A DNA stretch of 64,000 bases from assembly GCA_964019135.1 (NCBI GenBank), contig OZ025252.1, positions 10,308,823 through 10,372,822 on the forward strand, in the 5' to 3' direction. The notes under the pieces were generated by a model. It saw only the letters and a program-made list of their open reading frames with translations. It did no database searches and had not been told where the DNA came from. This DNA comes from Arenicola marina (taxonomy: Eukaryota > Annelida > Polychaeta > Arenicolidae). The translations under genes were made by a program, and so were the position numbers. The stretch's first letter is position 1. Each line of letters starts with the position of its first letter. Shown one piece after another: positions 1 through 9,539 of this stretch.

Positions 1-1962
1 CCGTAATGACCGGATCCGTCTGTCAGTGTGATCCGGGTACTGTACCACATACCGTAATGACCGGATCCGTCTGTCAGTGTGATTCGGGTACTGTATCACA
101 TACCGTAGTGACCGGCTCCGTCTGTCAGTGTGATCCGGGGACTGCACCACATACCGTAATGACCGGATCCGTCTGTCAGTGTGATCCCGGTACTGTACCA
201 CATACCGTAATGACCGGGTCCGTCTGTCAGTGTGATCCGGGTACTGTACCACATACCCTAATGACCGGATCCGTCCGTCAGTGTGATCCGGGTACTGCAC
301 CACATACCGTAATGACCGGCTCCGTCTGTCAGTGTGATCCGGGTAGTGTACCACATACCGTAATGACCGGATCCGTCAGTCAGTGTGATCCGGGTACTGT
401 ACCACATACCGTAATGACCGGATCCGTCTGTCAGTGTGATCCGGGTACTATACAACATACCGTAATGACCAGATCCGGCTGTCAGTGTAATCCGGGTACT
501 GCACCACATACCGTAATGACCGGATCCGTCTGTCAGTGTGATCCGGGTACTGTACCACATACCGTAATGACCGGATCCGTCTGTCAGTGTGATCCGGGTA
601 CTGTACCACATACCGTAATGACCGGATCCGTCTGTCAGTGTGATCCGGGTACTGTACCACATACCGTAATGACCGGATCCGTCAGTCAGTGTGATCCGGG
701 TACTGTACCACATACCGTAATGACCGGATCCGTCTGTCAGTTTGATCCGGGTACTGCACCACATACCGTAATGACCGTCTGTCAGTGTGATCTGGGTACT
801 GCACCACATACCCTAATGACCGGATCCGTCTGTCAGTGTGATCCGGGTACTGTACCACATACCGTAATGACCAGATCCGGCTGTCAGTGTAATCCGGGTA
901 CTGCACCACATACCGTAATGACCGGATCCGTCTGTCAGTGTGATCCGGGTACTGTACCACATACCGTAATGACCGGATCCGTCTGTCAGTGTGATCCGGG
1001 TACTGTACCACATACCGTAATGACCGGATCCGTCTGTCAGTGTGATCCGGGTACTGTACCACATACCGTAATGACCGGATCCGTCTGTCAGTGTGATCCG
1101 GGTACTGTACCACATACCGTAATGACCGGATCCGTCTGTCAGTGTGATCCGGGTACTGTACCACATACCGTAATGACCGGATCCGTCTGTCAGTGGATCC
1201 GGGTAGTGTACCACATACCGTAATGACCGGCTCCGTCTGTCAGTGTGATCCGGGTACTGTTCCACATACCGTAATGACCGGCTCCGTCTGTCAGTGTGAT
1301 CCGGGTACAGTACCACATACCGTAATGACCGGATCCGTCTGTCAGTGTGATCCGAGTACTGTACCACATACCGTAATGACCGGCTCCGTCTGTCAGTGTG
1401 ATCCGGGTACTGTACCACATACCGTAATGACCGGATCCGTCTGTCAGTGTGATCCGGGTACTGTACCACATACCGTAATGACCGGCTCCGTCTGTCAGTG
1501 TGATCCGGGTACTGTACCACATACCGTATTGACCGGCTCCGTCTGTCAGTGTGATCCGGGTACTGCACCACATACCGTAATGACCGGCTCCCTCTGTCAG
1601 TGTGATCCGGGTACTGTACCACATACCGTAATGACCGGATCCGTCTGTCAGTGTGATCCGGGTACTGTACCACATACTGTAATGACCGTCTGTCAGTGTG
1701 ATCCGGGTACTGTACCACATACCGTAATGACCGGCTCCGTCTGTCAGTGTGATCCGGGTACTGTACCACATACCGTAATGACCGGATCCGTCTGTCAGTG
1801 TGATCCGGGTACTGTACCACATACTGTAATGACCGTCTGTCAGTGTGATCCAGGTACTGTACCACATACCGTAATGATCGGATTCGTCTGTCAGTGTGAT
1901 CCGGGTACTGTACCACATATCGTAATGACCGGCTCCGTCAGTCAGTGTGATCCGGTTAGTGT
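1..1962. repeat. 51-bp satellite array, left part (about 38 units)
   Basis: Direct tandem repeats of a 51-bp unit whose landmarks are ACCGTAATGACCGGATCCGT, then TCAGTGTGATCCGGGTAC, then TGTACCACAT. Common variants are GGATCC versus GGCTCC, GTCTGT versus GTCAGT, and ACTGTA versus ACTGCA. A 45-bp short unit lacks one 6-bp GGATCC-type segment, and a rarer 50-bp unit has CAGTGGATCC in place of CAGTGTGATCC (for example near 1,193). Each unit holds about four CpGs and usually a BamHI-type GGATCC. Both strands read open over long stretches because 51 and 45 are multiples of three and the unit has no stop in several frames. Opposed open frames, frequent amino-acid-changing variants and phase-breaking 50-bp units argue against coding. 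The array continues to the right of the LINE. Confidence 0.97.
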
Positions 1963-1974
1963 TACAGTGTTGTC

Positions 1975-2826
1975 ATGAGCCTCCACGCCATGGTGACAAC
2001 ACTGACGACCACCCTGACGGCAGTCAACAAGCGACTGACCAGACTGCAGGACCGAAACAGCGGCTTGCAGAAGGACGTAAAGGACAAGACCGACCGCTGC
2101 GACAAGCTGACGAAGGAGGTTTCAGACGTGAGACGGGAAAACGCCAAGCTGACTGCCAACATCCAGAAGACGACATGGACAACACTACGGGCCGGACAGC
2201 CAGACAAGACGCTCCTCATCGGGACAAGCCTCATCAGAGACGTTGACGAGAGGAAGCTGAAGGACACGAGCGTCATCAGTGTCTCTGGAGCGACACTTCC
2301 GACCCTGACGGACCGACTGAAGGCCATCCCCAAGACGTTCAAGCGCATTGTCATCGTGGGAGGGGGCAACGACTGCTCCAATCGCGGCGCTTCCCTGGAC
2401 ACCATCGTGGAGCGCTTCAGTAAGCTCATCCGGGCTGCCAAGGACAAAGCTGCCTCCGTGATGGTGTCTGCCATCTGTCCACGACTTGGCACGGACATGA
2501 GGGAACGCATCGACATGGTTAACTCCGGCCTGCAAGGACTATGCGACGACATGGGATGCGACTTTACCGACAACTCCCCCCTGTTTAGGCTTAATGACGG
2601 ATCCTTCAACGACGGATACATGACGAATGACGCGACACATCTGACGTGCAAGGGCCAGAACAGACTCTGCCAACTGCTCAAGTTGACACCAGACGATGCG
2701 GACAAGGACAAAGACGTCTGTACCCGACCCCGTAAGACCCCAAGGACCACGACGGACGTGGACGCAGCCGGACGGATCAGGACGGACCGGCGACGGGACC
2801 AGGACGACGACATAACGCGACAGTAG
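1975..2826 (+). CDS. LINE ORF1 protein, coiled coil plus SGNH esterase-like domain (first frame)
   Basis: 283 codons from ATG to TAG. Residues about 10-65 are rich in K, E, D, R and L in a heptad-like pattern, consistent with the coiled coil used for ORF1 trimerisation. Residues about 78-235 look like an SGNH hydrolase: block I is GTSLIRD at 83-89 (Ser85 as nucleophile candidate, GTS in place of the usual GDS), a block II glycine lies in VSGAT near 104, block III is GGGND at 129-133, and block V is DATH at 219-222 (Asp and His of the triad). This is the esterase module known from CR1-type ORF1 proteins; its cellular role is unsettled. The frame stays open upstream to the insertion point, so 1975 is merely the first Met and the real start may be lost. 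The frame stops at 2824-2826, but clear coding continues one frame over (next entry), so this copy appears to carry an indel near here. The product would be an RNA-binding partner of ORF2. Confidence 0.85.
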   Translation: MSLHAMVTTLTTTLTAVNKRLTRLQDRNSGLQKDVKDKTDRCDKLTKEVSDVRRENAKLTANIQKTTWTTLRAGQPDKTLLIGTSLIRDVDERKLKDTSVISVSGATLPTLTDRLKAIPKTFKRIVIVGGGNDCSNRGASLDTIVERFSKLIRAAKDKAASVMVSAICPRLGTDMRERIDMVNSGLQGLCDDMGCDFTDNSPLFRLNDGSFNDGYMTNDATHLTCKGQNRLCQLLKLTPDDADKDKDVCTRPRKTPRTTTDVDAAGRIRTDRRRDQDDDITRQ

Positions 2827-3239
2827 ACAGGAGACCTGCGTATTGCATCGCCGACCGCGGAGAACGGGACCGTGACGGAGACGACTGGACCCAGGTTCAG
2901 CGACGGCACCGTGACGGAGGCGAGTGGACGCGGGGACAGCGACGGCACTGTGACGGAGGCGAGAGGACGCAGGTAGAGGGACGGCACCGTGACGGAGGCG
3001 AGAGGACGCAGGTAGAGGGACGGCACCGTGACGGAGGCGAGTGGACACATGTAGAGCGACGGCACCGAGCCCGACGAGAGGCGACAGACAGATCCCGCGC
3101 GACAGAGAAGACGAACGACCAGCCTAGGTGTTACTACTGCGCGGAGGAAGGACATGTGACCGACAACTGCCGACATGGACACTACGTCACTTGTTACACT
3201 TGTGGTCGCTCGGGCCACAAGGCCAAGTTTTGTAAATAG
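2826..3239 (+). CDS. LINE ORF1 C-terminal part: basic 13-residue repeats and two CCHC zinc knuckles (shifted frame)
   Basis: This frame is shifted by a net -1 (or +2) relative to the upstream ORF1 part and is open to the TAG at 3,237-3,239. It first encodes an Arg/Asp/Gly-rich linker made of 13-residue repeats built around RRHRDGGEWT. It then encodes two perfect C-x2-C-x4-H-x4-C knuckles: CYYCAEEGHVTDNC beginning at 3,129 and CYTCGRSGHKAKFC ending just before the stop. CCHC knuckles are the usual nucleic-acid-binding end of ORF1 proteins, so this is very likely the C-terminus of the same protein, about 420 residues in all. It has no ATG of its own. A frameshift in this copy is the simplest reading; programmed frameshifting cannot be excluded. 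The stop is in the same frame as ORF2, whose ATG is 27 nt downstream. Confidence 0.8.
   Translation, partial: DRRPAYCIADRGERDRDGDDWTQVQRRHRDGGEWTRGQRRHCDGGERTQVEGRHRDGGERTQVEGRHRDGGEWTHVERRHRARREATDRSRATEKTNDQPRCYYCAEEGHVTDNCRHGHYVTCYTCGRSGHKAKFCK
2862..3070 (+). repeat. 39-bp minisatellite inside LINE ORF1
   Basis: Four to five direct copies of a 39-bp unit marked by GACGGCACCGTGACGGAGGC recur at about 2,901, 2,940, 2,979, 3,018 and 3,057. As 39 is a multiple of three, copy number can change without breaking the frame, giving a 13-residue repeat between the esterase-like domain and the zinc knuckles. Confidence 0.9.
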
Positions 3240-3266
3240 GTATTCGGCAATGGAGGAAGGGCCGAT

Positions 3267-6200
3267 ATGTTAAGTGATGGCTCCACTGACGATTTAATAT
3301 TATGTAGCAAGTCTGATTTACATTTTATGAATGAGGGGAGCTGTCAATGTGATTTTACTGGGCAACTAGGCAGTAAAGCCCATATTTTAAGCGATCTAAC
3401 CGACACAGATGTTGCACATTGTAATGATGAGCTTTGTTTTATGGAAGATGACATGTCACGTGATGTTTTAACGATACCATGCAAGGTAAAAGAGTCAAAA
3501 GATATTTTAAGCCGTGCTGCAGATAGTGTAAGGTACCGGCCTGATCAGCCTTTTATGATGAATGAGGATCATACATGTGCCCCTACCGACATAATAGCTA
3601 CACCCAAGAATAATGAGGTAAGGTACGACCCCACATCTGTCCAGGACTGCCGCAATCATGAAAAGGTAAGCGAACGACAGGAGAATTTAGTGGCAGCGAT
3701 CGAAGCCAACGAAGATGAAGAGTTATTTGGGCTCGCGCCATTTCATCAGAGAAATGTAAAAAATCTCAAGATAGCCCACATTAACATAAACAGCGTACGA
3801 CATAAGTTTGGACCGCTTAGCCAAGCACTGGGAAAAGGCGCATTAGATGTCTTGTTCATTCAAGAGACTAAGTTAGACGATAGCTTTCCGGCAGGCCAAT
3901 TTACTTTAAATGGGTACAAGGTCCACCGAAATGATAATACAGACAGCTCTGGAGGCATAATGGTGCAGGTAAGAGACGATATACCACACCGGCGGCGCAA
4001 GGATATAGAAATTAATGAAGACGAGAAGGGGCGTATCGAATCCCTGGCAATAGAAGTGACGCTGAATGCTGAAAAGTGGCTCTTTCTCAGTGTATACAAG
4101 CAGCCGAAGGTAAAAAACGCATTACTTGTGACAAAGATCGATAGCCTTCTGAATGCAATCGCTGCTGAACAGGTTAACCTTGTACTGTTGGGAGATTTAA
4201 ATGTAAACATGTTAAACCATAAAAATTGTCTGAATGACGTATTAGAGGTCTATGGTACTAAAAATATCGTTAAGTCACCAACTTGTTTCAAAGGTAAAAT
4301 ACCGACCTTAATTGATGTTGTGATTACAAATGTGTCGAAGCGCTTACGAGATGTATCATGTATAGATACGGGCCTCAGCGATTTTCACCATATGGTTTGC
4401 GTAGCAACGAAAATAGAAGTTCCCATTAGGCAGCAGAAACGTGTCTATTATCGAAGCTTTAAACATTTTGATGAGATTAAATACAAAGACGATCTAGCAT
4501 CGGTACCTTTTCATGTAGGTGAAGTCTTTGAAGATGTTGATGATTCATATTGGTTTTGTAGCACATTGATCAAAGAGGTCGTTGATAGACATGCACCAAC
4601 CAAGCAACGGGTAGTTAAGAATAACTGTGTGCCCTATATGAATAGCCATCTTCGCAAAGCCATAAATGTAAAAAATATGCTGAGACGGAAGTACGAGCAA
4701 TTGAGTAGCCAAGAGAATAGGGAAAAATACAGAAAGCAAAGGAATCTCATAGGACGTCTTCGGAAAGTAAGCATGCAAAAGTACATAAAGGGGAAATGTA
4801 GCGAAGCTACGACTAACGGGAAGGAATTCTGGAAAGTTGTAAAACCACTGATATCAAGAAAAAACGCAAGCAGCGGAAACGTGTTACTGAAAGAGCGAGA
4901 CGAAATAATATCAGATCCATCAAAGGTAAGTGACATATTTAATCAATATTTCATAGACGTTGCCAAAGACATAGGCCAACTAGATGACATACCAGATGAT
5001 CAACCAATAGACGAAACTCTTCTTTATCACAAAGATCATAAATCCGTTATGGCTATAAAGGAAGGTAACCAAGGTATAACGGAAACTTTTAACTTTCGGG
5101 CAGTAAGTAGCCACGAAATATACAATGCACTTAAAGGCATTGACGTGTCGAAGGCTAGTGGCTACGACAAGATACATCCGAAGCTTATCAAGCTGGGAGC
5201 TGCCATCCTGTGTGAGCCATTAAGGTGTGTGTTAAATATGACGATTAATTGTAATACGTTTCCAAAAGAACTAAAATACGCTGAAGTCACACCAATTTTC
5301 AAGAAGAAGGACAACTTAAATAAGGAAAACTACAGGCCGGTAAGTGTTCTTCCCTGTATCTCCAAGATATATGAACAAATATTGTGTGACCAGCTTATGT
5401 CCTTTATGGAACCCAGGTTATCACCCAGACTATCTGGGTTGAGAAAGGGACACAGTTGTCAAAGCCTACTGATGCGCTTAGTTGAAGACTTCAAAAATGC
5501 ATTAGATAATAATCAAGTTATGGGAGCTATACTAATGGATCTCTCAAAAGCATTCGATTGTCTTCCACACAGATTATTGATTACCAAGATGAACGCTTAT
5601 GGCATAAGTAAACAATCATGTACGCTAGTTGCAAGCTATCTTACGAACCGCGAACAGAGGGTAAAACTAGGACATAATCGGAGCGAGTGGCTTACCCTCA
5701 AGAAAGGAGCACCACAGGGATCTGTTTTTGGTCCACATCTGTATAATGTATTTACGAATGACCTGCTTGTATCCACCGCACGGGGAACCGATAAGTATAA
5801 TTATGCTGATGATAATACTGTGGCGGCTCAAGGTAAGGAGTTTAAGAAGGTTAAAGTAACTCTAGAGAAGGCGTTATCGGAGATAACAACGTGGTTCGTC
5901 GACAATTACATGAAAGCGAACCCAAGTAAGTACCAGGCAATCGTGTTTGAAAAGAGAAACGAATTAAGTCAGCACAGATCGTTTTCGATTTCTGGAACAG
6001 AACTGGCAGCACAACAGGAAGTAACACTACTAGGTATTCAACTGGACGCTAGGTTAACTTTCGGCAACCACATATCAAGTTTATGCAAGAAGGCTGGAAA
6101 AAGTCTCAATGTTTTAGCTAGAGTTTCTAAATTAATGGATGTTGATAGCAAACTTACGTTATTTCATGCTTTTATTCTTTCACATTTTAATTATTGTCCC

Positions 6201-6659
6201 GTTGTATGGCATTTTTGTGATATGAAAAATATGCGTAAGATTGAAAAGATACAGGAGCGGGCATTGAGGTATGTGTTTAATGACTTTAGATCAGAATACG
6301 CAGAGTTGAGGAAGAGAGCGGGTAGACCATTGCTATATGTTGAACGATTGCGCTGCATATCATTAGAAGTTTACAAGAGTATCAACAAGATTGGGCCTAG
6401 TTATCTTCATGACATGTATAACGTGAAGGAAAACAATTACATTTTAAAAAATGGGCCAAATATATGTATGCCACGCGTTAAGACAACAGCTTATGACCAT
6501 AATTCATTGAAGTATCAAGGTAGCAAGCTATGGAACATGCTCAACAAGGAAACGAAGTTAGCCAAATCTGCCAAGGAATTTAAAACAACGCTGTCAACCT
6601 CGGATGTGTTCTTGTGTCACTGTAATTCGTGCACATTATGTAACATAGCTAATGGGTAA
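3267..6659 (+). CDS. LINE ORF2 protein: endonuclease and reverse transcriptase
   Basis: 1,130 codons, uninterrupted. It nicks target DNA and copies LINE RNA onto the nick (target-primed reverse transcription). Endonuclease landmarks: ININS at 172-176, QETK with catalytic Glu200, GDLN at 309-312, and SDFHH from Ser371 with catalytic Asp372 and His. Reverse transcriptase: LKGIDVSKASGYDKIHP near 628-645, NYRPVSVLP, motif A DLSKAFD with Asp758, motif B APQGS from 815, motif C YADD at 846-849 with both catalytic aspartates. The thumb-like tail has SHFNYCPVVW and ends in a Cys cluster (C1117, C1119, C1122, C1125). No RNase H domain is seen. About 165 residues precede the endonuclease, an acidic extension unlike the usual short leader. 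The extension is open from the first Met after the ORF1 stop, and several internal Mets (for example residue 30) could also serve as starts. Base composition is clearly AT-richer than ORF1. All key catalytic residues are present, so the protein looks potentially active. Confidence 0.95.
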   Translation: MLSDGSTDDLILCSKSDLHFMNEGSCQCDFTGQLGSKAHILSDLTDTDVAHCNDELCFMEDDMSRDVLTIPCKVKESKDILSRAADSVRYRPDQPFMMNEDHTCAPTDIIATPKNNEVRYDPTSVQDCRNHEKVSERQENLVAAIEANEDEELFGLAPFHQRNVKNLKIAHININSVRHKFGPLSQALGKGALDVLFIQETKLDDSFPAGQFTLNGYKVHRNDNTDSSGGIMVQVRDDIPHRRRKDIEINEDEKGRIESLAIEVTLNAEKWLFLSVYKQPKVKNALLVTKIDSLLNAIAAEQVNLVLLGDLNVNMLNHKNCLNDVLEVYGTKNIVKSPTCFKGKIPTLIDVVITNVSKRLRDVSCIDTGLSDFHHMVCVATKIEVPIRQQKRVYYRSFKHFDEIKYKDDLASVPFHVGEVFEDVDDSYWFCSTLIKEVVDRHAPTKQRVVKNNCVPYMNSHLRKAINVKNMLRRKYEQLSSQENREKYRKQRNLIGRLRKVSMQKYIKGKCSEATTNGKEFWKVVKPLISRKNASSGNVLLKERDEIISDPSKVSDIFNQYFIDVAKDIGQLDDIPDDQPIDETLLYHKDHKSVMAIKEGNQGITETFNFRAVSSHEIYNALKGIDVSKASGYDKIHPKLIKLGAAILCEPLRCVLNMTINCNTFPKELKYAEVTPIFKKKDNLNKENYRPVSVLPCISKIYEQILCDQLMSFMEPRLSPRLSGLRKGHSCQSLLMRLVEDFKNALDNNQVMGAILMDLSKAFDCLPHRLLITKMNAYGISKQSCTLVASYLTNREQRVKLGHNRSEWLTLKKGAPQGSVFGPHLYNVFTNDLLVSTARGTDKYNYADDNTVAAQGKEFKKVKVTLEKALSEITTWFVDNYMKANPSKYQAIVFEKRNELSQHRSFSISGTELAAQQEVTLLGIQLDARLTFGNHISSLCKKAGKSLNVLARVSKLMDVDSKLTLFHAFILSHFNYCPVVWHFCDMKNMRKIEKIQERALRYVFNDFRSEYAELRKRAGRPLLYVERLRCISLEVYKSINKIGPSYLHDMYNVKENNYILKNGPNICMPRVKTTAYDHNSLKYQGSKLWNMLNKETKLAKSAKEFKTTLSTSDVFLCHCNSCTLCNIANG

Positions 6660-6830
6660 GGTTTTATGAGATGCAAAGATTGTTATATTTTCATTGTCTT
6701 ATGTATATATATCTCATCCGCTCATGTCATTTTATCATTGTCTGTCAATAGCACGTGTGCTAATGTTTATTGTTGACTTTTACATACCGAGGTTAAATAA
6801 AACTTTATCTTATCTTATCTTATCCTATGT
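6660..6830 (+). other. LINE 3'UTR, AATAAA signal and TTATC tail
   Basis: About 170 bp of AT-rich sequence follow the ORF2 stop. AATAAA lies at 6,796-6,801. From 6,804 the element ends in TTATC repeats (about four, the last imperfect), then CTATG passes into satellite sequence. CR1/L2-group elements end in short tandem repeats recognised by their reverse transcriptase, so this tail is the likely priming end. Confidence 0.85.
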
Positions 6831-6835
6831 ACCAC

Positions 6836-8728
6836 ATACCGTAATGACCGGCTCCGTCAGTCAGTTTGATCCGGGTACTGTACCACATACCGTAATGACT
6901 AGCTCCGTCAGTCAGTGTGATCCGGTTAGTGTACCACATACCGTAATGACCGGCTCCGTCAGTCAGTTTGATCCGGGTACTGCACCACATACTGTAATGA
7001 CCGTCTGTCAGTGTGATCCGGGTACTGTACCACATACCGTAATGACCGGATCCGTCTCTCAGTGTGATCCGGGTACTGTACCACATACTGTAATGACCGT
7101 CTGTCAGTGTGATCCGGGTACTGTACCACATACCGTAATGACCGGCTTCGTCTGTCAGTGTGATCCGGGTACTGTACCACATACCGTAATGACCGGATCC
7201 GTCTGTCAGTGTGATCCAGGTACTGTACCACATACCGTAATGACCGGCTCCGTCTGTCAGTGTGATCCGGGTACTGTACCACATACCGTAATGAGCGGAT
7301 CCGTCTGTCAGTGTGATCCGGGTACTGTACCACATACTGTAATGACCGGATCCGTCTGTCAGTGTGACCCGGGTACTGTACCACATACTGTAATGTCCGT
7401 CTGTCAGTGTGATCCGGGTACTGTACCACATACTGTAATGACCGAATCCGTCTGTCAGTGTGATCCGGGTACTGTACCACATACTGTAATTACCGTCTGT
7501 CAGTGTGATCCGGTTACGGTACCACATACCGTAATGACCGGATCCGTCTGTCAGTGTGATCCGGGTACTGTACCACATACCGTAATGACCGGATCCGTCT
7601 GTCAGTGTGATCCGGGTACTGTACCACATACCGTAATGAGCGGCTCCGTCTGTCAGTGTGATCCGGGTACTGCACCACATATCGTAATGACCGGCTCCGT
7701 CAGTCAGTGTGATCCGGTTAGTGTACCACATACCGTAATGGCCGGCTCCGTCAGACAGTTTGATCCGGGTACTGTACCACATACCGTAATGACTGGCTCC
7801 GTCAGTCAGTGTGATCCGGTTAGTGTACCACATACTGTGATGACCGGCTCCGTCTGTCAGTGTGATCCGGGTACTGTACCACATACCGTAATGACCGGCT
7901 CCGTCAGTCAGTTTGATCCGGGTACTGTACCACATACCGTAATGACTAGCTCCGTCAGTCAGTGTGATCCGGTTAGTGTACCACATACCGTAATGACAGG
8001 GCTCCGTCAGTCAGTTTGATCCGGGTACTGCACCACATACTGTAATGACCGTCTGTCAGTGTGATCCGGGTACTGTACCACATACCGTAATGACCGGATC
8101 CGTCTCTCAGTGTGATCCGGGTACTGTACCACATACTGTAATGACCGTCTGTCAGTGTGATCCGGGTACTGTACCACATACCGTAATGACCGGCTTCGTC
8201 TGTCAGTGTAATCCGGGTACTGTACCACATACCGTAATGACCGGATCCGTCTGTCAGTGTGATCCAGGTACTGTACCACATACCGTAATGACCGGCTCCG
8301 TCTGTCAGTGTGATCCGGGTACTGTACCACATACCGTAATGAGCGGATCCGTCTGTCAGTGTGATCCGGGTACTGTACCACATACTGTAATGACCGGATC
8401 CGTCTGTCAGTGTGACCCGGGTACTGTACCACATACTGTAATGTCCGTCTGTCAGTGTGATCCGGGTACTGTACCACATACTGTAATGACCGAATCCGTC
8501 TGTCAGTGTGATCCGGGTACTGTACCACATACTGTAATTACCGTCTGTCAGTGTGATCCGGTTACGGTACCACATACCGTAATGACCGGATCCGTCTGTC
8601 AGTGTGATCCGGGTACTGTACCACATACCGTAATGACCGGATCCGTCTGTCAGTGTGATCCGGGTACTGTACCACATACCGTAATGAGCGGCTCCGTCTG
8701 TCAGTGTGATCCGGGTACTGCACCACAT
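6836..8728. repeat. Segmental duplication in the 51-bp array, offset 1,047-1,048 bp
   Basis: About 845 bp from 6,836 to 7,680 recur at about 7,883-8,728 with the same order of variant units, including rare markers: the 45-bp units, ATGTCCGTC, GTAATTACCGTC and GGTTACGGTACC. The offset is 1,047 bp until a one-base insertion near 7,998 makes it 1,048. Few differences are visible, so this is a recent block duplication. Confidence 0.9.
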
Positions 8729-9539
8729 ACCGTAATGACCGAATCCGTCTGTCAGTGTGATCCGGGTACTGTACCACATACCGTAATGACCGTCTGTCAG
8801 TGTGATCCGGGTACTGCACCACATACCCTAATGACCGGATCCGTCTGTCAGTGTGATCCGGGTACTGCACCACATACCGTAATGACCGGATCCGTCAGTC
8901 AGTGTGATCCGGGTACTGTACCACATACGGTAATGACCGTCAGTCAGTGTGATGCGGGTACTGCACCACATACCGTAATGACCGGTACGTCAGTCAGTGT
9001 GATCCGGGTACTGCACCACATACCGTAATGACCGTCAGTCAGTGTGATCCGGGTACTGCACCACTGACCTTAATGACCGGTACGTCAGTCAGTGTGATCC
9101 GGGTACTGCACCACATACCGTAATGACCGTCTGTCAGTGTGATCCGGGTAGTGTACCACATACAGTAATGACCGAATCCGTCCGTCAGTGTGATCCGGTT
9201 ACTGTACCACATACCGTAATGACCGGCTCCGTCTGTCAGTGTGATCCGGGTACTGTACCACATACCGTAATGACCGGCTCCGTCTGCCAATGTGACCCGC
9301 GTAGTGTACCACATACCGTAATGATCGGATCCGTCTGTCAGTGTGATCCGGGTACTGCACCACATACCGTAATGACAGGATCCGTCACTCAGTGTGATCC
9401 GGGTACTGTACCACATACCATAATGACCGGCTCCGTCTGTCAGTGTGATCCGGGTACTGCACCACATACCGTAATGACCGGCTCCGTCTGTCAGTGTGAT
9501 CCGGGTACTGTACCACATACCGTAATGACCGGATCCGTC

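Larger units (their letters stand above)
1963..6830 (+). mobile_element. CR1/L2-group LINE, 5'-truncated, inserted in the 51-bp satellite
   Basis: A non-LTR retrotransposon of about 4.87 kb in plus orientation. It has ORF1 (coiled coil, SGNH esterase-like fold, CCHC knuckles), ORF2 (apurinic-type endonuclease plus reverse transcriptase, no RNase H domain seen), a short 3'UTR with AATAAA, and a tail of TTATC repeats instead of poly(A). An esterase-bearing ORF1 and a microsatellite tail are known traits of the CR1/L2 group. Only 12 bp precede the first ATG, so the 5'UTR and perhaps the start of ORF1 are missing, as expected from incomplete reverse transcription. At the joins the satellite reads GGTTAGTGT (ends 1,962) on the left and GTACCACAT (from 6,829) on the right. 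At most TGT is duplicated, so there is no long target-site duplication. The intact ORF2 and tail suggest a young insertion. Confidence 0.93.

Noticed and set aside
1962-3218. 418-codon minus-strand open frame opposite LINE ORF1
   Set aside because: Shadow of the GC-rich ORF1. The plus strand has clear domain motifs and the minus frame has none.
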